Notes under the pieces: generated by a model
The model's input: the letters and a program-made list of their open reading frames with translations, nothing else
Databases searched by the model: none
What the model was told of the DNA's origin: nothing
Shown: positions 52,536-61,949 of the stretch, one piece after another
How the letters are laid out: every line of letters starts with the position of its first letter
Numbering within the stretch: the first letter of the stretch is position 1
Assembly (NCBI GenBank): GCA_028289455.1
Contig: JANQPN010000007.1
Span: 1 to 64,000 of the forward strand
Reading direction: 5' to 3'
DNA from: Wenzhouxiangellaceae bacterium
Lineage (GTDB): Bacteria > Pseudomonadota > Gammaproteobacteria > Xanthomonadales > Wenzhouxiangellaceae
DNA: 64,000 nt
Made by a program: the position numbers and the translations under genes

Positions 52536-55500
52536 TTAACTGGCCAGTTGCCTGCTTATACGCCTGCCCCCCAGTGCCAGCAACATCAGCAACAACAACA
52601 GCAGACCGGGCCGGTTTAAGGTTGGGACTTCAATGAATATCAGAACGGAGCTGCCGTCTGCATTATCAGCCGGCTCGGGATCAACTGTACTGGCCGAAAC
52701 CACAGCGGTATTGACTATTTCACCCATGGCTTCCTCATTGACCTGCACTGTAATGCTGTATCCTGAGCTGGCGCCATTGGCAAGATCACCCAGACTGCAG
52801 GTCGGCACCCCCGCCGGATCTTCCGCGCAACCGCTGGTTGAGATAAAGCTCAACTGCTCCGGCAGCATATCAGTTACCACCACATCAATAGCATCACCCG
52901 GACCATTGTTGGTAACGGTCAACTGATAGCTGAAAGTGCCGCCCTGACTGACTCCCTGAACATCCGCTTCTTTAACCAAAGCCAGGTCGGCATTGCCACC
53001 GACATTGACCGTGTAATCCTCCACTTCACCATCCATGGCCACATCCACCGGACCCAGGCCACCGCTGCTGTCACAGCGGAACCGGGCATAGGTATCACCG
53101 TCAGGTACGCCAGGTGGTATCACAATATTTAATGCTGTTTGTCCACTGCCGGCAGGCAATGCCTGGTCGGTTACTACCTGTTCACCGGCACTGTCTCCGA
53201 AATTGCCGCTCTGATCAAAATCGATCCAGGCATTCAACACACAGGCCTGGCTGCCGGCACCGGCCGGCAGGTCAACCAGTACGCCGTTGTTGGTACTGTC
53301 AATCACCAGTGGTGTTGTGAAGCTAACACCATCTTCGTCATCATTTCCGGCACAACTGCCCAGGCTGCTGTCACCTGCTCCCAAATCATCCCCATCAGCA
53401 TTCATCGAAGGCTGCCCATCAGCTTCTGAATCCACACACAATCCCAGGAAAACCGGTGTTTGCGGATCCAATACATGACGCGCACCATTGGTGGCCACTG
53501 TGGTGCCATAGCTGTCAGGCACATCACCAAGATCAATACCTTTGATTTCCACTGTATGGTCTTCAACTTCACCATTCATGGATAACCCGGTCGGGCCATC
53601 GCCGCCGGCTACACTGATTCGGAAGCGTGCATAGCTGGTGGCCTGGGGTGCTGCTGAACACGGGACGCTTGCTGTGATGGTATTAACGCCGGCAGCAACT
53701 GCCAGATCACTGGCAATCTGATCACCGGCATCAAAATCACCGTCACCGTTGAAATCAATCCAGGCATTCAACAGGCCGGATTGTGACGCCGTCACATCGA
53801 TGTCGGCATCGCCACAGGCAAACAGCATACCGGTGAAGTTAATGCCCTCTTCATCGTCATTGGCAGTGACACAGGTACCGAGTGTGCTGGTGCCGGCACC
53901 ATTGTCATCACCATCAGCGGCGGCATTCGGCTGACCGTCCAGCTCAGTATCCACACAACTGCCCAGGAACAGTGGAATCGCCGAATCGACTGCATGTCGT
54001 GCACCGTCAGCCGCCATCGTAGTGGCATAACTGTCCGGTGCATCACCCAAATCAATACCTTTGATTTCAACCGGATGATCTTCGATCTCACCAGTCATCG
54101 CGGCGCCGCCCGGCCCGTCACCACCGGCGATACTGACACGGAAGCGCGCATAGCTTGTGGTCTGAGGTATTGCTGAACAAGGAACATTAACGGTAATGGT
54201 ATTAGCACCGGCTGCAACGGCCAGATCAGTGGCAATCTGATCAGCAGCATCAAAGTCATCGTCACCATTGAAATCTATCCATGCGTTCAGCAAACCAGCT
54301 TGGGTGGCAGTAACCGTGATGTCAGTATCGTTGCAGGCAATGAGCATGTCATTAAATACCACGCCGTCTTCATCGTCATTAGCTACCGCACAATTGCCTT
54401 CGGTGCCAATTCCGGCTCCCAGGTCATCACCATCGGCATTCGCAGACGGTTGTCCGTCAGCTTCTGAATCCACGCAGGCGCCAAGATACAGCGGCACTGC
54501 AGGATCCAAAGCATGCTGCGGACCGCCGGAAACCAGCATGGTGGCATAGCTATCCGGTGCATCGCCCAGATCGATTCCTTTAATGGGTATCTCATAATCT
54601 TCCACTTCACCGCTGATCGCCGGCCCGGTGGGTCCGTCACCGCCTTCCGCGCTGATCCGGAAACGGGCATAACTGACAGCCTGCGGCACAGCGTCGCAAG
54701 GCACATTCACCGTCAGCAAGTTAGTACCCGGATTCATCGTGAGATCATTGGCAATTTGCTCGATATCATCAAAATCACCGTCGCCGTTAAAATCAACCCA
54801 GGCGTTTACATCGCCCAGTCCGGCGCTGGTAATGGTGATATCAGCTGTGTTACAGGCCACCAGCATTTCATTAAAGACGACCCCATCTTCATCATCATTG
54901 GATACAGCGCAGGAACCGAGCGTGCTGGAACCTGTGCCCAAGTCGTCACCATTGGCCGGCATACCGGCGGCTACCGGCTGACCATCCGCTTCGCTGTCTT
55001 CGCAGGCACCCAGGAAAACACCGGTTGCCAGATCAAGAACATGTGACGCGCCACCCGCACCTGCTGTAGTGCCGTAGCTGTCCGGTGCATCGCCGAAATC
55101 CATCGGTGCGCCAGCACTGCTCCCATCACTGTCATTGTTGTTATCCGGCACCGGATCGGTTTCATCGGCCCCGGCGGTGGCTGCACAGTCAAACATGCCT
55201 GCAGCATTGATCGTCGCCATCAGGGTAATAATCTCTGAGGCGCCATTGGCCAGACTCGACACCATACACGGCAACATCGAGCAACTGGCGCTGCTGACCG
55301 AGGTAATGGTGAGATTAGTGGGAACAGCATCGATCAGGACATTAGTAGCGGTATCTGGACCATTGTTGGTCGCGGTCAATGTCAGCTGTACTGTTTGACC
55401 GATAATAAACGGACCTGTTGAATCCAGAGTTTTACTGACCTGAATATCGGCCATTGGGGCCGGCGTGGCATTATCACCATCATTGTCGTCATTGTTGTCG

Positions 55501-58244
55501 GGCACCGGATCGGTTTCATCGGCACCGGCCGTGGCTGCGCAATCGAATGTGCCCGCAGCGTTGATTGTGGCCGTCACCGTCACAACCTCCGAAGCACCGC
55601 TGGCCAGACTCGGGACTATGCACGACAGCATCGCACAATTGGGGCTGCTGACCGAGGTTATGGTGAGATTGGTGGGAACAGCATCGATCAACACATTATT
55701 GGCGGTATCAGGCCCATTGTTGGTTACCGTCAAAGTAAACTGAACACTCTGACCGGCAACGAAAGGTCCGGTGGTATTCAACACTTTGGTCACGCTGATA
55801 TCCGCCATAACCGGCGCCACGAAACCAAAGTCAAAGCTATGATCGTTAATTCCGGGACCGCCGGTGGTAAAGGCATGGCCTATTACTCCGCCGGAAAACG
55901 GCCCGCCCGGGGGAGTGGTTATTATGCCGTTGGAGTCACGTATCTGATCATTGGCAAACCCGGGTAAATCAGCAAACGCGGTAGCTGCCAGTTTATTTTC
56001 CAGTGGGTTTCCGGCATTAAAATTCACCGGATCAATTACCACAAACAGATCTGTATCAAAACCAATTCCGCCACTGACTATACCAGTGGAATCATTAGGA
56101 TTGGGATCGGTTGCACCACCGACGAACAGGTATTGACCAGCGCTGGTAACAGCAGTGGAAATAATCGCTCCGCTACTATCGAGCAAATGCACGGTAACGC
56201 CATCAATCGGCATTTCTCCCGGGTCCTGAATACCGTCATTATCGGTATCCATCCAAATAAAATTGCCGATCTGAATGGGTGCGGGATCACACATCAATTC
56301 AATATCACCCAGGCCGTTGGCCTTGCTGAAATTATTCGCTTCACCGATGACCAGACCATTTTGCGGATAGATCAGGTATCCGGGATCACGTGCTGTTCCA
56401 TCCAGACTGCTGTACCAGTTGATCCCACCGGAATTGGCTATTGGGTTGGTCGTGTCGGAAGTGAACGTATTCATTGTGGTCAGGGCCACTTCATTTTGCC
56501 CCGGTAGCAATGCCAGTCCGCCAAATGCGCCGTCTTCATGGAAAAAGGCGCCCAAGGTCGGCTCGAAGGCGGTATTATCCTGAAAATAAAACTCACCGAA
56601 ATTGCCCATACCATCACCCGGGCCCTGGTTATTGTCAGCGCCTGCAGATGTGACTCCTCCGACTGTGCCATTCTGTTCCAGCTCAAACACACCCGCCACA
56701 TTGGCTGCCCGCAAAACATCCCCTGAACCGAACGCTGCACCCAGCACATTGCTGAATCCAGGCGGTATTGGAATGCTCTCCTCCTGGGCATTACCGATGG
56801 TTGAACCGGTGCGGTCAAAAAAGCCCAGAATCATAGAACCGTCTACATCGAACTCTATATCCGACAACACAGGTTGCGGCCAGGCATGAATATCAAATGC
56901 CAGGTTGCTCCCGCCAAAGGGAATTGTGCGTCGTGAGCATGCACTCTGCAGTTCATCATTGGTCCATGGGAACCATTGGTTTCGCGAGCAATCCGGCTCA
57001 GCGGGATTAAAAAACACATTGCCGCGGGTATAATCCAGACTAAACCGCAGCACTTCAGAGAATGTGCCGCCACTGAGGCGCTGGACAATCGCTTCAAGGT
57101 CGGCATTGCTGCTCGGATCAGCACCGCTGCTGCCATCGCACACCATACCCACATACACATCTCCCCGATAGGCTTTTACTGCAAACGGTCTGAATTCCCC
57201 GTTAGTACAGACAGGGTCAACGATTGGAAAGGCAGTGATATCCGCAGCTACCGGCGCTGTAGCCGGATTATCATCCGCATCGATGATGATTGAATACAAC
57301 GTCTTGCTGTTCAGATTCACCGTCCATAAAGTACTGTCATCGGCACTGATATCAATATCTCCCAGCCCCAGCGTTGCTACCGCCGGCAGTGCCACCGGAT
57401 CGATATAAAAATTGCCCGGCGCATTCGGCAGCCCGCGCGCTGCATTGGTACCTATGGAGCCGGTATCTATCCCGGCAATATCATTTAAATCGATAAACTC
57501 TGTGGGCGGATTAATACCACTCGGATCAACGATAAAAATGGTCCCGGTGCTTTCCCCTGGTCCCAGACCCACATAACGTTTGATAAAACTTGCTGCAAAC
57601 AACCGTTGGGTCGTTCGCTGATATGCCACTCCCCAGGTTGAACCGATTTCACTGGCGAGCGCTATTTCGGTGGCTTGTGCAGGCGCACCCGGGCTACCGT
57701 CAAAAGGGTTACCCTGGCTGTTATAGTTAAACGACACCAGCGCTTCTACATCACCACTCAGAATGGTACCCGGTGGCCCGGGCGTGGCATCCAGCGGATC
57801 ACCATCCACATAACAGGGCACTGCCATCCCCGGGTTTGCCTGGCAGAATTCAACCGGGTCATTGACGGCTACATCAATGCCACTGAGACTGCCCCCGGCC
57901 GGAACAGCAGCGAAGACTACCGAGGTGTTGGCCTGCGCACCGACTGCCGGCCCGGCAGCCAGAAAAGTCAGACCACTGGGTATGGTAAATTCAATGCGAT
58001 ATTCCACACCGCCGGTCACACCCGCTATGCTATAGCTGCCGTTTCCGCCGGTAGTGACCGGTCCGATTGCAGCACCGGCTGCATCGAATGCAGTTACTTC
58101 AATTCCGCCAATACCCTGCTCTGTGGCATCAAGCACGCCGTTGGCATTGAAATCCCTGAATACCGTGCCGGATATCTGTGCGACTGCACTCGTAGAAAAC
58201 CACATCAGCGCCAGCAGCGCTGCTCGAAAATACCGATCATCCAT
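52536..58244 (-). CDS. Giant multidomain surface protein (SdrD-B, DUF11, GEVED) with IPTL-CTERM-like tail
   Basis: A 1,902-aa exported protein. ATG 58244 has GGGAG upstream and starts a signal peptide ending SAVAQ; an earlier ATG does not. Order: SdrD-B-like domain (ISGTVFRDFNANGVLDATEQ), a long beta-propeller-like region with GDIDISADD and LGDIELMCDP, a second SdrD-B-like domain (IWMDTDNDGIQDPGE), two near-identical DUF11 domains, four GEVED-type repeats (each opening D-x-GD-x-PDSY and closing EVEDY/EIEDH), a third DUF11 domain, and the C-terminus VPTLNRPGLLLLLLMLLALG with GRR, an IPTL-CTERM-like sorting signal. Aspartate-rich loops suggest calcium binding. Probable role: cell-surface or exported structural protein; no enzyme motif seen. 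Confidence 0.88.
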   Translation of the reverse strand: MDDRYFRAALLALMWFSTSAVAQISGTVFRDFNANGVLDATEQGIGGIEVTAFDAAGAAIGPVTTGGNGSYSIAGVTGGVEYRIEFTIPSGLTFLAAGPAVGAQANTSVVFAAVPAGGSLSGIDVAVNDPVEFCQANPGMAVPCYVDGDPLDATPGPPGTILSGDVEALVSFNYNSQGNPFDGSPGAPAQATEIALASEIGSTWGVAYQRTTQRLFAASFIKRYVGLGPGESTGTIFIVDPSGINPPTEFIDLNDIAGIDTGSIGTNAARGLPNAPGNFYIDPVALPAVATLGLGDIDISADDSTLWTVNLNSKTLYSIIIDADDNPATAPVAADITAFPIVDPVCTNGEFRPFAVKAYRGDVYVGMVCDGSSGADPSSNADLEAIVQRLSGGTFSEVLRFSLDYTRGNVFFNPAEPDCSRNQWFPWTNDELQSACSRRTIPFGGSNLAFDIHAWPQPVLSDIEFDVDGSMILGFFDRTGSTIGNAQEESIPIPPGFSNVLGAAFGSGDVLRAANVAGVFELEQNGTVGGVTSAGADNNQGPGDGMGNFGEFYFQDNTAFEPTLGAFFHEDGAFGGLALLPGQNEVALTTMNTFTSDTTNPIANSGGINWYSSLDGTARDPGYLIYPQNGLVIGEANNFSKANGLGDIELMCDPAPIQIGNFIWMDTDNDGIQDPGEMPIDGVTVHLLDSSGAIISTAVTSAGQYLFVGGATDPNPNDSTGIVSGGIGFDTDLFVVIDPVNFNAGNPLENKLAATAFADLPGFANDQIRDSNGIITTPPGGPFSGGVIGHAFTTGGPGINDHSFDFGFVAPVMADISVTKVLNTTGPFVAGQSVQFTLTVTNNGPDTANNVLIDAVPTNLTITSVSSPNCAMLSCIVPSLASGASEVVTVTATINAAGTFDCAATAGADETDPVPDNNDDNDGDNATPAPMADIQVSKTLDSTGPFIIGQTVQLTLTATNNGPDTATNVLIDAVPTNLTITSVSSASCSMLPCMVSSLANGASEIITLMATINAAGMFDCAATAGADETDPVPDNNNDSDGSSAGAPMDFGDAPDSYGTTAGAGGASHVLDLATGVFLGACEDSEADGQPVAAGMPANGDDLGTGSSTLGSCAVSNDDEDGVVFNEMLVACNTADITITSAGLGDVNAWVDFNGDGDFDDIEQIANDLTMNPGTNLLTVNVPCDAVPQAVSYARFRISAEGGDGPTGPAISGEVEDYEIPIKGIDLGDAPDSYATMLVSGGPQHALDPAVPLYLGACVDSEADGQPSANADGDDLGAGIGTEGNCAVANDDEDGVVFNDMLIACNDTDITVTATQAGLLNAWIDFNGDDDFDAADQIATDLAVAAGANTITVNVPCSAIPQTTSYARFRVSIAGGDGPGGAAMTGEIEDHPVEIKGIDLGDAPDSYATTMAADGARHAVDSAIPLFLGSCVDTELDGQPNAAADGDDNGAGTSTLGTCVTANDDEEGINFTGMLFACGDADIDVTASQSGLLNAWIDFNGDGDFDAGDQIASDLAVAAGVNTITASVPCSAAPQATSYARFRISVAGGDGPTGLSMNGEVEDHTVEIKGIDLGDVPDSYGTTVATNGARHVLDPQTPVFLGLCVDSEADGQPSMNADGDDLGAGDSSLGSCAGNDDEDGVSFTTPLVIDSTNNGVLVDLPAGAGSQACVLNAWIDFDQSGNFGDSAGEQVVTDQALPAGSGQTALNIVIPPGVPDGDTYARFRCDSSGGLGPVDVAMDGEVEDYTVNVGGNADLALVKEADVQGVSQGGTFSYQLTVTNNGPGDAIDVVVTDMLPEQLSFISTSGCAEDPAGVPTCSLGDLANGASSGYSITVQVNEEAMGEIVNTAVVSASTVDPEPADNADGSSVLIFIEVPTLNRPGLLLLLLMLLALGGRRISRQLAS
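53503..55106 (-). repeat. Four tandem GEVED-type coding repeats
   Basis: The repeat landmark (reverse complement of gtgcc/gtggcatagctg) occurs at 53503, 54022, 54541 and 55069, giving periods of 519, 519 and 528 bp (173, 173 and 176 codons). The fourth unit continues below 53503 to about 53000. Units share GD-PDSY starts, DDEDGVVF-like cores and EVEDY-like ends. All steps are multiples of three, so the reading frame is kept. Confidence 0.8.
55112..55815 (-). repeat. Two near-identical tandem DUF11 coding repeats
   Basis: The same segment (containing ccggatcggtttcatcggc) occurs at about 55150 and 55504, a period of 354 bp (118 codons). The encoded units both begin MADI and share NVLIDAVPTNLTITSVSS and FDCAATAGADETDPVPDNN. 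DNA identity is high over long runs, so the duplication looks recent or is kept uniform by gene conversion. Confidence 0.8.
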
Positions 58245-58664
58245 AATCGATCTCCCTCGGTCATTAACCAATGGTTGAGCAAAACTGGAGACCCCTTACA
58301 TTCGGCAGGCATGACAAATCCCTGTCATGAAAAACGAGCAAGAAGAATCCTTTCTTCACTACACAGAGGGTTAAAACCATAGTGGTACCATCTGCGCAGA
58401 TTCACAAATTATTCACATAACTCGCAATTCTGTCAACGGGCAGAGATTTGCCTGAACCTCAGTATCAAGCAAAGTGAAAAAGCTTAACGATGAAATTAAG
58501 AATACTTAGATGAACTAAACATTACCATTCAGAACAACTTCAAATACCTTGAAATTAACAGCAGCAGTGGCTCATTGAAAACCACTGCTGCTGCTAAATA
58601 TGGATATTACCAATTCGTGGCATGACTACCGGAATTATTGCCGTTCAACCGGCAGCCGGGTTAA
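58245..58664. promoter_or_regulatory. Gene-free region with an inverted repeat upstream of the giant protein gene
   Basis: No convincing gene lies in these 420 nt. CATGACA (58310-58316) and TGTCATG (58323-58329) form a perfect inverted repeat about 66 nt upstream of the start of the giant surface protein gene, a possible operator. I cannot name the regulator. Confidence 0.35.
58560..58592 (-). terminator. Hairpin, possible terminator of the RidA-like gene
   Basis: AGCAGCAGTGG (58560-58570) and CCACTGCTGCT (58582-58592) are a perfect 11-bp inverted repeat with an 11-nt loop, 72 nt past the RidA-like stop codon. The T-tract on the minus strand is poor (GTTAATTTC), so termination is only likely, not certain. 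Confidence 0.5.
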
Positions 58665-59111
58665 CTATGGAATTACCGCAATGCACTCAATTTCAACTCT
58701 GGCGCCTAGCGCCAGGCCGTTCACGCCAACAGCTGAACGAGCCGGTTTGTTATTGGGAAAGAAAGTGACATACACCTCATTCATTGCACCCCACTCTGCC
58801 ATATCAGCCAGGAACACCGTGCATTTGACCACGTTGTCCATGTTTGAGCCATAGCGCTCAACAGCTGCTTTGATGTGTTCCATGGTTTGGCGGGTTTCAC
58901 CCTGGATTCCACCTTCAGCCAGTTCCCGGGTACCGTTTACGTTACCCAGCTTCCCGGCCAGAAAAAGCATGTTGCCCACCTGTACCGCATCAGAAAAAGG
59001 CAGGCTGCCGTCACTGCCCGGAATGGGATGGAAAGTGACCTTGGACTTATCGCCGGCCACCGCGGCCAGACTGAAAACCATGGTTATGCACAGTGTTATC
59101 AATCGCAACAT
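58665..59111 (-). CDS. Exported RidA-family protein
   Basis: A 148-aa protein with a signal peptide (MLRLITLCITMVFSLAAVAG) followed by a complete RidA/YjgF fold: GNMLFLAGKLGNVNGTRELA, QTMEHIKAAVERYGSNMDNV, CTVFLADMAEWGAMNEVY and ARSAVGVNGLALGARVEIEC. RidA hydrolyses reactive enamine/imine intermediates in the cytoplasm, but this copy seems periplasmic. The arginine before SAVGVNGLALGARVEIEC corresponds to the conserved substrate-binding Arg. It lies 14 nt after the GMC oxidoreductase gene and probably shares its transcript. Confidence 0.9.
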   Translation of the reverse strand: MLRLITLCITMVFSLAAVAGDKSKVTFHPIPGSDGSLPFSDAVQVGNMLFLAGKLGNVNGTRELAEGGIQGETRQTMEHIKAAVERYGSNMDNVVKCTVFLADMAEWGAMNEVYVTFFPNNKPARSAVGVNGLALGARVEIECIAVIP

Positions 59112-59125
59112 ATTGTCTCCTTGCT

Positions 59126-60796
59126 TTAAGCTGTTGTCAGTTCACCGGCCCTGGCCGATTTAATCAGATTGTCTGCCGCCCGAAAGGCCAGCGCCTGAAT
59201 GGTCATGGTTGGTTGCCCACGTCCGGACGTTACCAGACTGCTGCCATCACAGATATACAGATTGGGCACATCATGAGCGCGATGCAATGGATTAATCACC
59301 GACTCATCCGGATCCGTACCCATGCGGCAGGTACCCAGCAGGTGTGCCCCCAGGTTCTGCGGTACCACCTCCGGGGTCCAGATTTTTTCTGCGCCGGCAG
59401 CATCCAGGATTGCTGCGCTGCGTTCCTGCAGAAACTTCATCATATTCAAATCATCAGGATGATCATGATAAGTAATGCGCAGCGACGGACGGCCCCATTG
59501 GTCTTTCTGTTCTGGGTCCAGAGTGACATTGTTCGACTCCACCGGAAGCGACGTTGAATTTCCGGTCACCAGCATGTTGCGCAGATAGTAATCTGCCAGC
59601 ATCTGCTTATATTCTGCACCCCAGGTAGGCGCGTCCGGCGGCAGACCGGCCATTGCATAAAATATCGGATAGGACTGCAGCAGCGGCCGCGCATCTATAC
59701 CGCCACCACCGTAAAAACCACGCTTGGGATCACTGTTGTAGTAATCCATCACAATCCGGGTTACCTGAACACTTTTGTATTCATTCAGCGGCTCGGTAAA
59801 TACGCCATGAGCAGCACTGTGCCCGTTGAACATCAGGTATTTGCCGACTTTGCCACTGGCATTCGCCAGTCCATCGGGAAACCTGGACGATTCCGACAAC
59901 AGCAGCAGCCGGGGCGTCTCGGCACCATTGGCCGCCACGATGACCATCTTGGCCTTCTGGGCCTGCTCATTGCCCTCGGCATCCCGGTAAACCACTTCAT
60001 TCACCAGGCCTTTATCGTTGGTTTCCAGCCTGATCACCGTCGAATCCGGACGGACCTCGCAATGCCCACTGGCTTCGGCCTGAGGAATCATGGTTGCCAG
60101 TGTTGATGATTTGGCATTAACCTCACAGCCAAACCCAATGCAGAATCCGCAATGGATACATCCCGGCCTGCCGTTATAAGGTTGTGACAAAATCGCCATG
60201 GGCGCCGGCTGGGGATTCAAACCCAGTTTACGCGCCCCTTTCTCCAGCAGTACACCCGAAGATTTGACCGGCAGCGGTGGTACCGGATAGGGCTTGGAAC
60301 GCGGTGGTTCATTGGGTCCGGGCACACCGGATACACCAACCTCCCAATCCACCTTGGTGTAATACGGTTCCAGATCATCGTAGCTGATCGGCCAATCGGT
60401 AAATCCGGTGCCTTCAATACCACCCAGCAGGCTTTTCTCTTTAAAGTCCACCGGCCTGAACCGCCAGTAGTTGCCGGTAAAATGCGCGCTGCTGCCGCCT
60501 ACCATACGGGCATAAAAGGCAATCGGTGGCTGGTCCTGAATCTGCGCCTGTTCGTTTTCCGAGCGGCGGAAGGTTTGCGGATCGCCCTTGGTTACACCAC
60601 TGAGCATTTCATTCTGGAAAATCACTGAGAATTCATCATGATGGAAGTCGGGTGCACGCAGGTAAGGCCCCTGCTCCAGCACCACCACGTCCATACCGGC
60701 CTGCGACAGCTCGCGCGCCAGTACCCCTCCGGCTGAGCCGGAACCGACAATCACGAAATCCACTGCTTTGCGGGTGGCAAAAGTAGTATTGCTCAT
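59126..60796 (-). CDS. GMC-family FAD-dependent oxidoreductase
   Basis: A 556-aa flavoenzyme. The dinucleotide-binding fold is VDFVIVGSGSAGGVLARELS (residues about 13-32) with the acidic VVLEQGPYLR; ARMVGGSSAHFTGNYWRFRP is the GMC signature region; and HLLGTCRMGTDPDESVINPL and DGSSLVTSGRGQPTMTIQAL form the C-terminal active site and FAD contacts. A Cys-rich stretch (CIHCGFCIGFGCEVNAK) is usual for the large subunit of membrane-bound gluconate/sorbitol-type dehydrogenases. It overlaps its partner subunit gene by 4 nt. The sugar or alcohol substrate is unknown. Confidence 0.93.
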   Translation of the reverse strand: MSNTTFATRKAVDFVIVGSGSAGGVLARELSQAGMDVVVLEQGPYLRAPDFHHDEFSVIFQNEMLSGVTKGDPQTFRRSENEQAQIQDQPPIAFYARMVGGSSAHFTGNYWRFRPVDFKEKSLLGGIEGTGFTDWPISYDDLEPYYTKVDWEVGVSGVPGPNEPPRSKPYPVPPLPVKSSGVLLEKGARKLGLNPQPAPMAILSQPYNGRPGCIHCGFCIGFGCEVNAKSSTLATMIPQAEASGHCEVRPDSTVIRLETNDKGLVNEVVYRDAEGNEQAQKAKMVIVAANGAETPRLLLLSESSRFPDGLANASGKVGKYLMFNGHSAAHGVFTEPLNEYKSVQVTRIVMDYYNSDPKRGFYGGGGIDARPLLQSYPIFYAMAGLPPDAPTWGAEYKQMLADYYLRNMLVTGNSTSLPVESNNVTLDPEQKDQWGRPSLRITYHDHPDDLNMMKFLQERSAAILDAAGAEKIWTPEVVPQNLGAHLLGTCRMGTDPDESVINPLHRAHDVPNLYICDGSSLVTSGRGQPTMTIQALAFRAADNLIKSARAGELTTA

Positions 60797-61395
60797 GCCT
60801 CATCCCCCTGCCGGCTCAACTGGGCATCGTAGTAGCCGAATGGCGGCTGCCAGGCATGCCGGTGATCAAAGCCCAGCAATTCCCAGCCGATATTGTTGCG
60901 GTTCCCGCCATACTTGCTCATCGCGAACATCCCAACCAGTGTCAGAAAACGCATCAGCCCAAAGCCACCGGAATCCTGCTGTTCAGTCAGAATTTCCTTT
61001 TGCAGATGATCATCCAGCTGGTAAAAAGCCGAACCGGATTGACGCTTATCAGCTTCTGCATCCAATGCACTTATCCAACCATTCAATGGCTCCAATGCAA
61101 ATGCGGCATGCGAATTCAGTGCCTTATCAAAAAAATTAACCACACCGGCTTCACGTGCACCCGGCGTATCTGTGGTGGGCAGTATTTGCGCACTGACAGC
61201 ATCCAGGCTGGCTGCCTGATGCGTATTTAAAAATGAATAATCCGCTGACTCAGCAAAATCGGCAGCAGCCTCTTCCGCTGCTGTCAGGCAGGCTGTCCAG
61301 TGCGTACTTAACCAGACACCAACCGCGGCATTGGAACCGAAGCGTAAAAAGCTTCGCCGTGAAAAATCCAGCTCTTCGGGATTGTGCTTATGCAT
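60793..61395 (-). CDS. Gluconate 2-dehydrogenase subunit 3 family protein
   Basis: A 200-aa small subunit. It begins with a twin-arginine signal (FSRRSFLRFGSNAAVG), then the helical domain of gluconate 2-dehydrogenase subunit 3 (FLNTHQAASLDAVSAQILPT, then DTPGAREAGVVNFFDKAL). The subunit accompanies GMC-type large subunits to the periplasm as a folded complex. It overlaps the large-subunit gene by ATGA and comes first in the operon. No cytochrome c subunit gene is next to it, so the electron acceptor route is not visible. Confidence 0.92.
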   Translation of the reverse strand: MHKHNPEELDFSRRSFLRFGSNAAVGVWLSTHWTACLTAAEEAAADFAESADYSFLNTHQAASLDAVSAQILPTTDTPGAREAGVVNFFDKALNSHAAFALEPLNGWISALDAEADKRQSGSAFYQLDDHLQKEILTEQQDSGGFGLMRFLTLVGMFAMSKYGGNRNNIGWELLGFDHRHAWQPPFGYYDAQLSRQGDEA

Positions 61396-61492
61396 TGTTG
61401 TTGTTCTCTCGGCCGGCCAACTGTCCAGATCATAGCATTTGCCCGGCTTGGATGGTTACACTACCCACCGGACAGAACCGGAATCAGAACTT

Positions 61493-61876
61493 ATGGCAGA
61501 TGCGGGCAATCAACAGTTGAATGTTTTTGGCGAACCCATTGGCGAATGCAGCTGCAAACCAATGACCGGCTGGCACCGTGATGGCCGTTGCGCTACCGAT
61601 GAACATGACCATGGTTTGCATGTTGTCTGCATGCGCGCCACCGCAGAGTTCCTGGAATTTTCCAGAGAACGCGGCAATGACCTGTCCACACCTCGGCCTG
61701 AGTTTGGCTTTCCCGGGGTAAAACCAGGGGACCAATGGTGTCTGTGCGCAACCCGCTGGCTGGAAGCCTATCAGGCCGGTAAAGCGCCCCGGGTACAGCT
61801 GGCCGCTACCCACGCCAAGGCACTGGAAGTGATTCCGCTGGAATTGCTTAAACCGTTTGCGCTGGATTTGTCTTAA
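61493..61876 (+). CDS. DUF2237 family protein
   Basis: A 127-aa soluble protein with the DUF2237 pattern: QQLNVFGEPIGECSCKPMTG, WHRDGRCATDEHDHGLHVVC, FLEFSRERGNDLSTPRPEFG, FPGVKPGDQWCLCATRWLEA and AHAKALEVIPLELLKPFAL-like end. It conserves several Cys and His residues, suggesting metal or redox function, but no role is known. ATG 61493 gives the family start; an in-frame ATG at 61439 would add 18 unconserved residues. Confidence 0.92.
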   Translation: MADAGNQQLNVFGEPIGECSCKPMTGWHRDGRCATDEHDHGLHVVCMRATAEFLEFSRERGNDLSTPRPEFGFPGVKPGDQWCLCATRWLEAYQAGKAPRVQLAATHAKALEVIPLELLKPFALDLS

Positions 61877-61949
61877 CCGGTATACCGATTGAATTAGACG
61901 CGTATTTCATAGACAGATTGGGTCGCGGCCGGGTCCGCTCCTACACTAT

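Noticed and set aside
57675..58382. Plus-strand frame of 235 codons opposite the giant protein's start
   Set aside because: Antisense shadow of a strongly supported coding region; composition is that of reverse-complemented GEVED/SdrD-like sequence.
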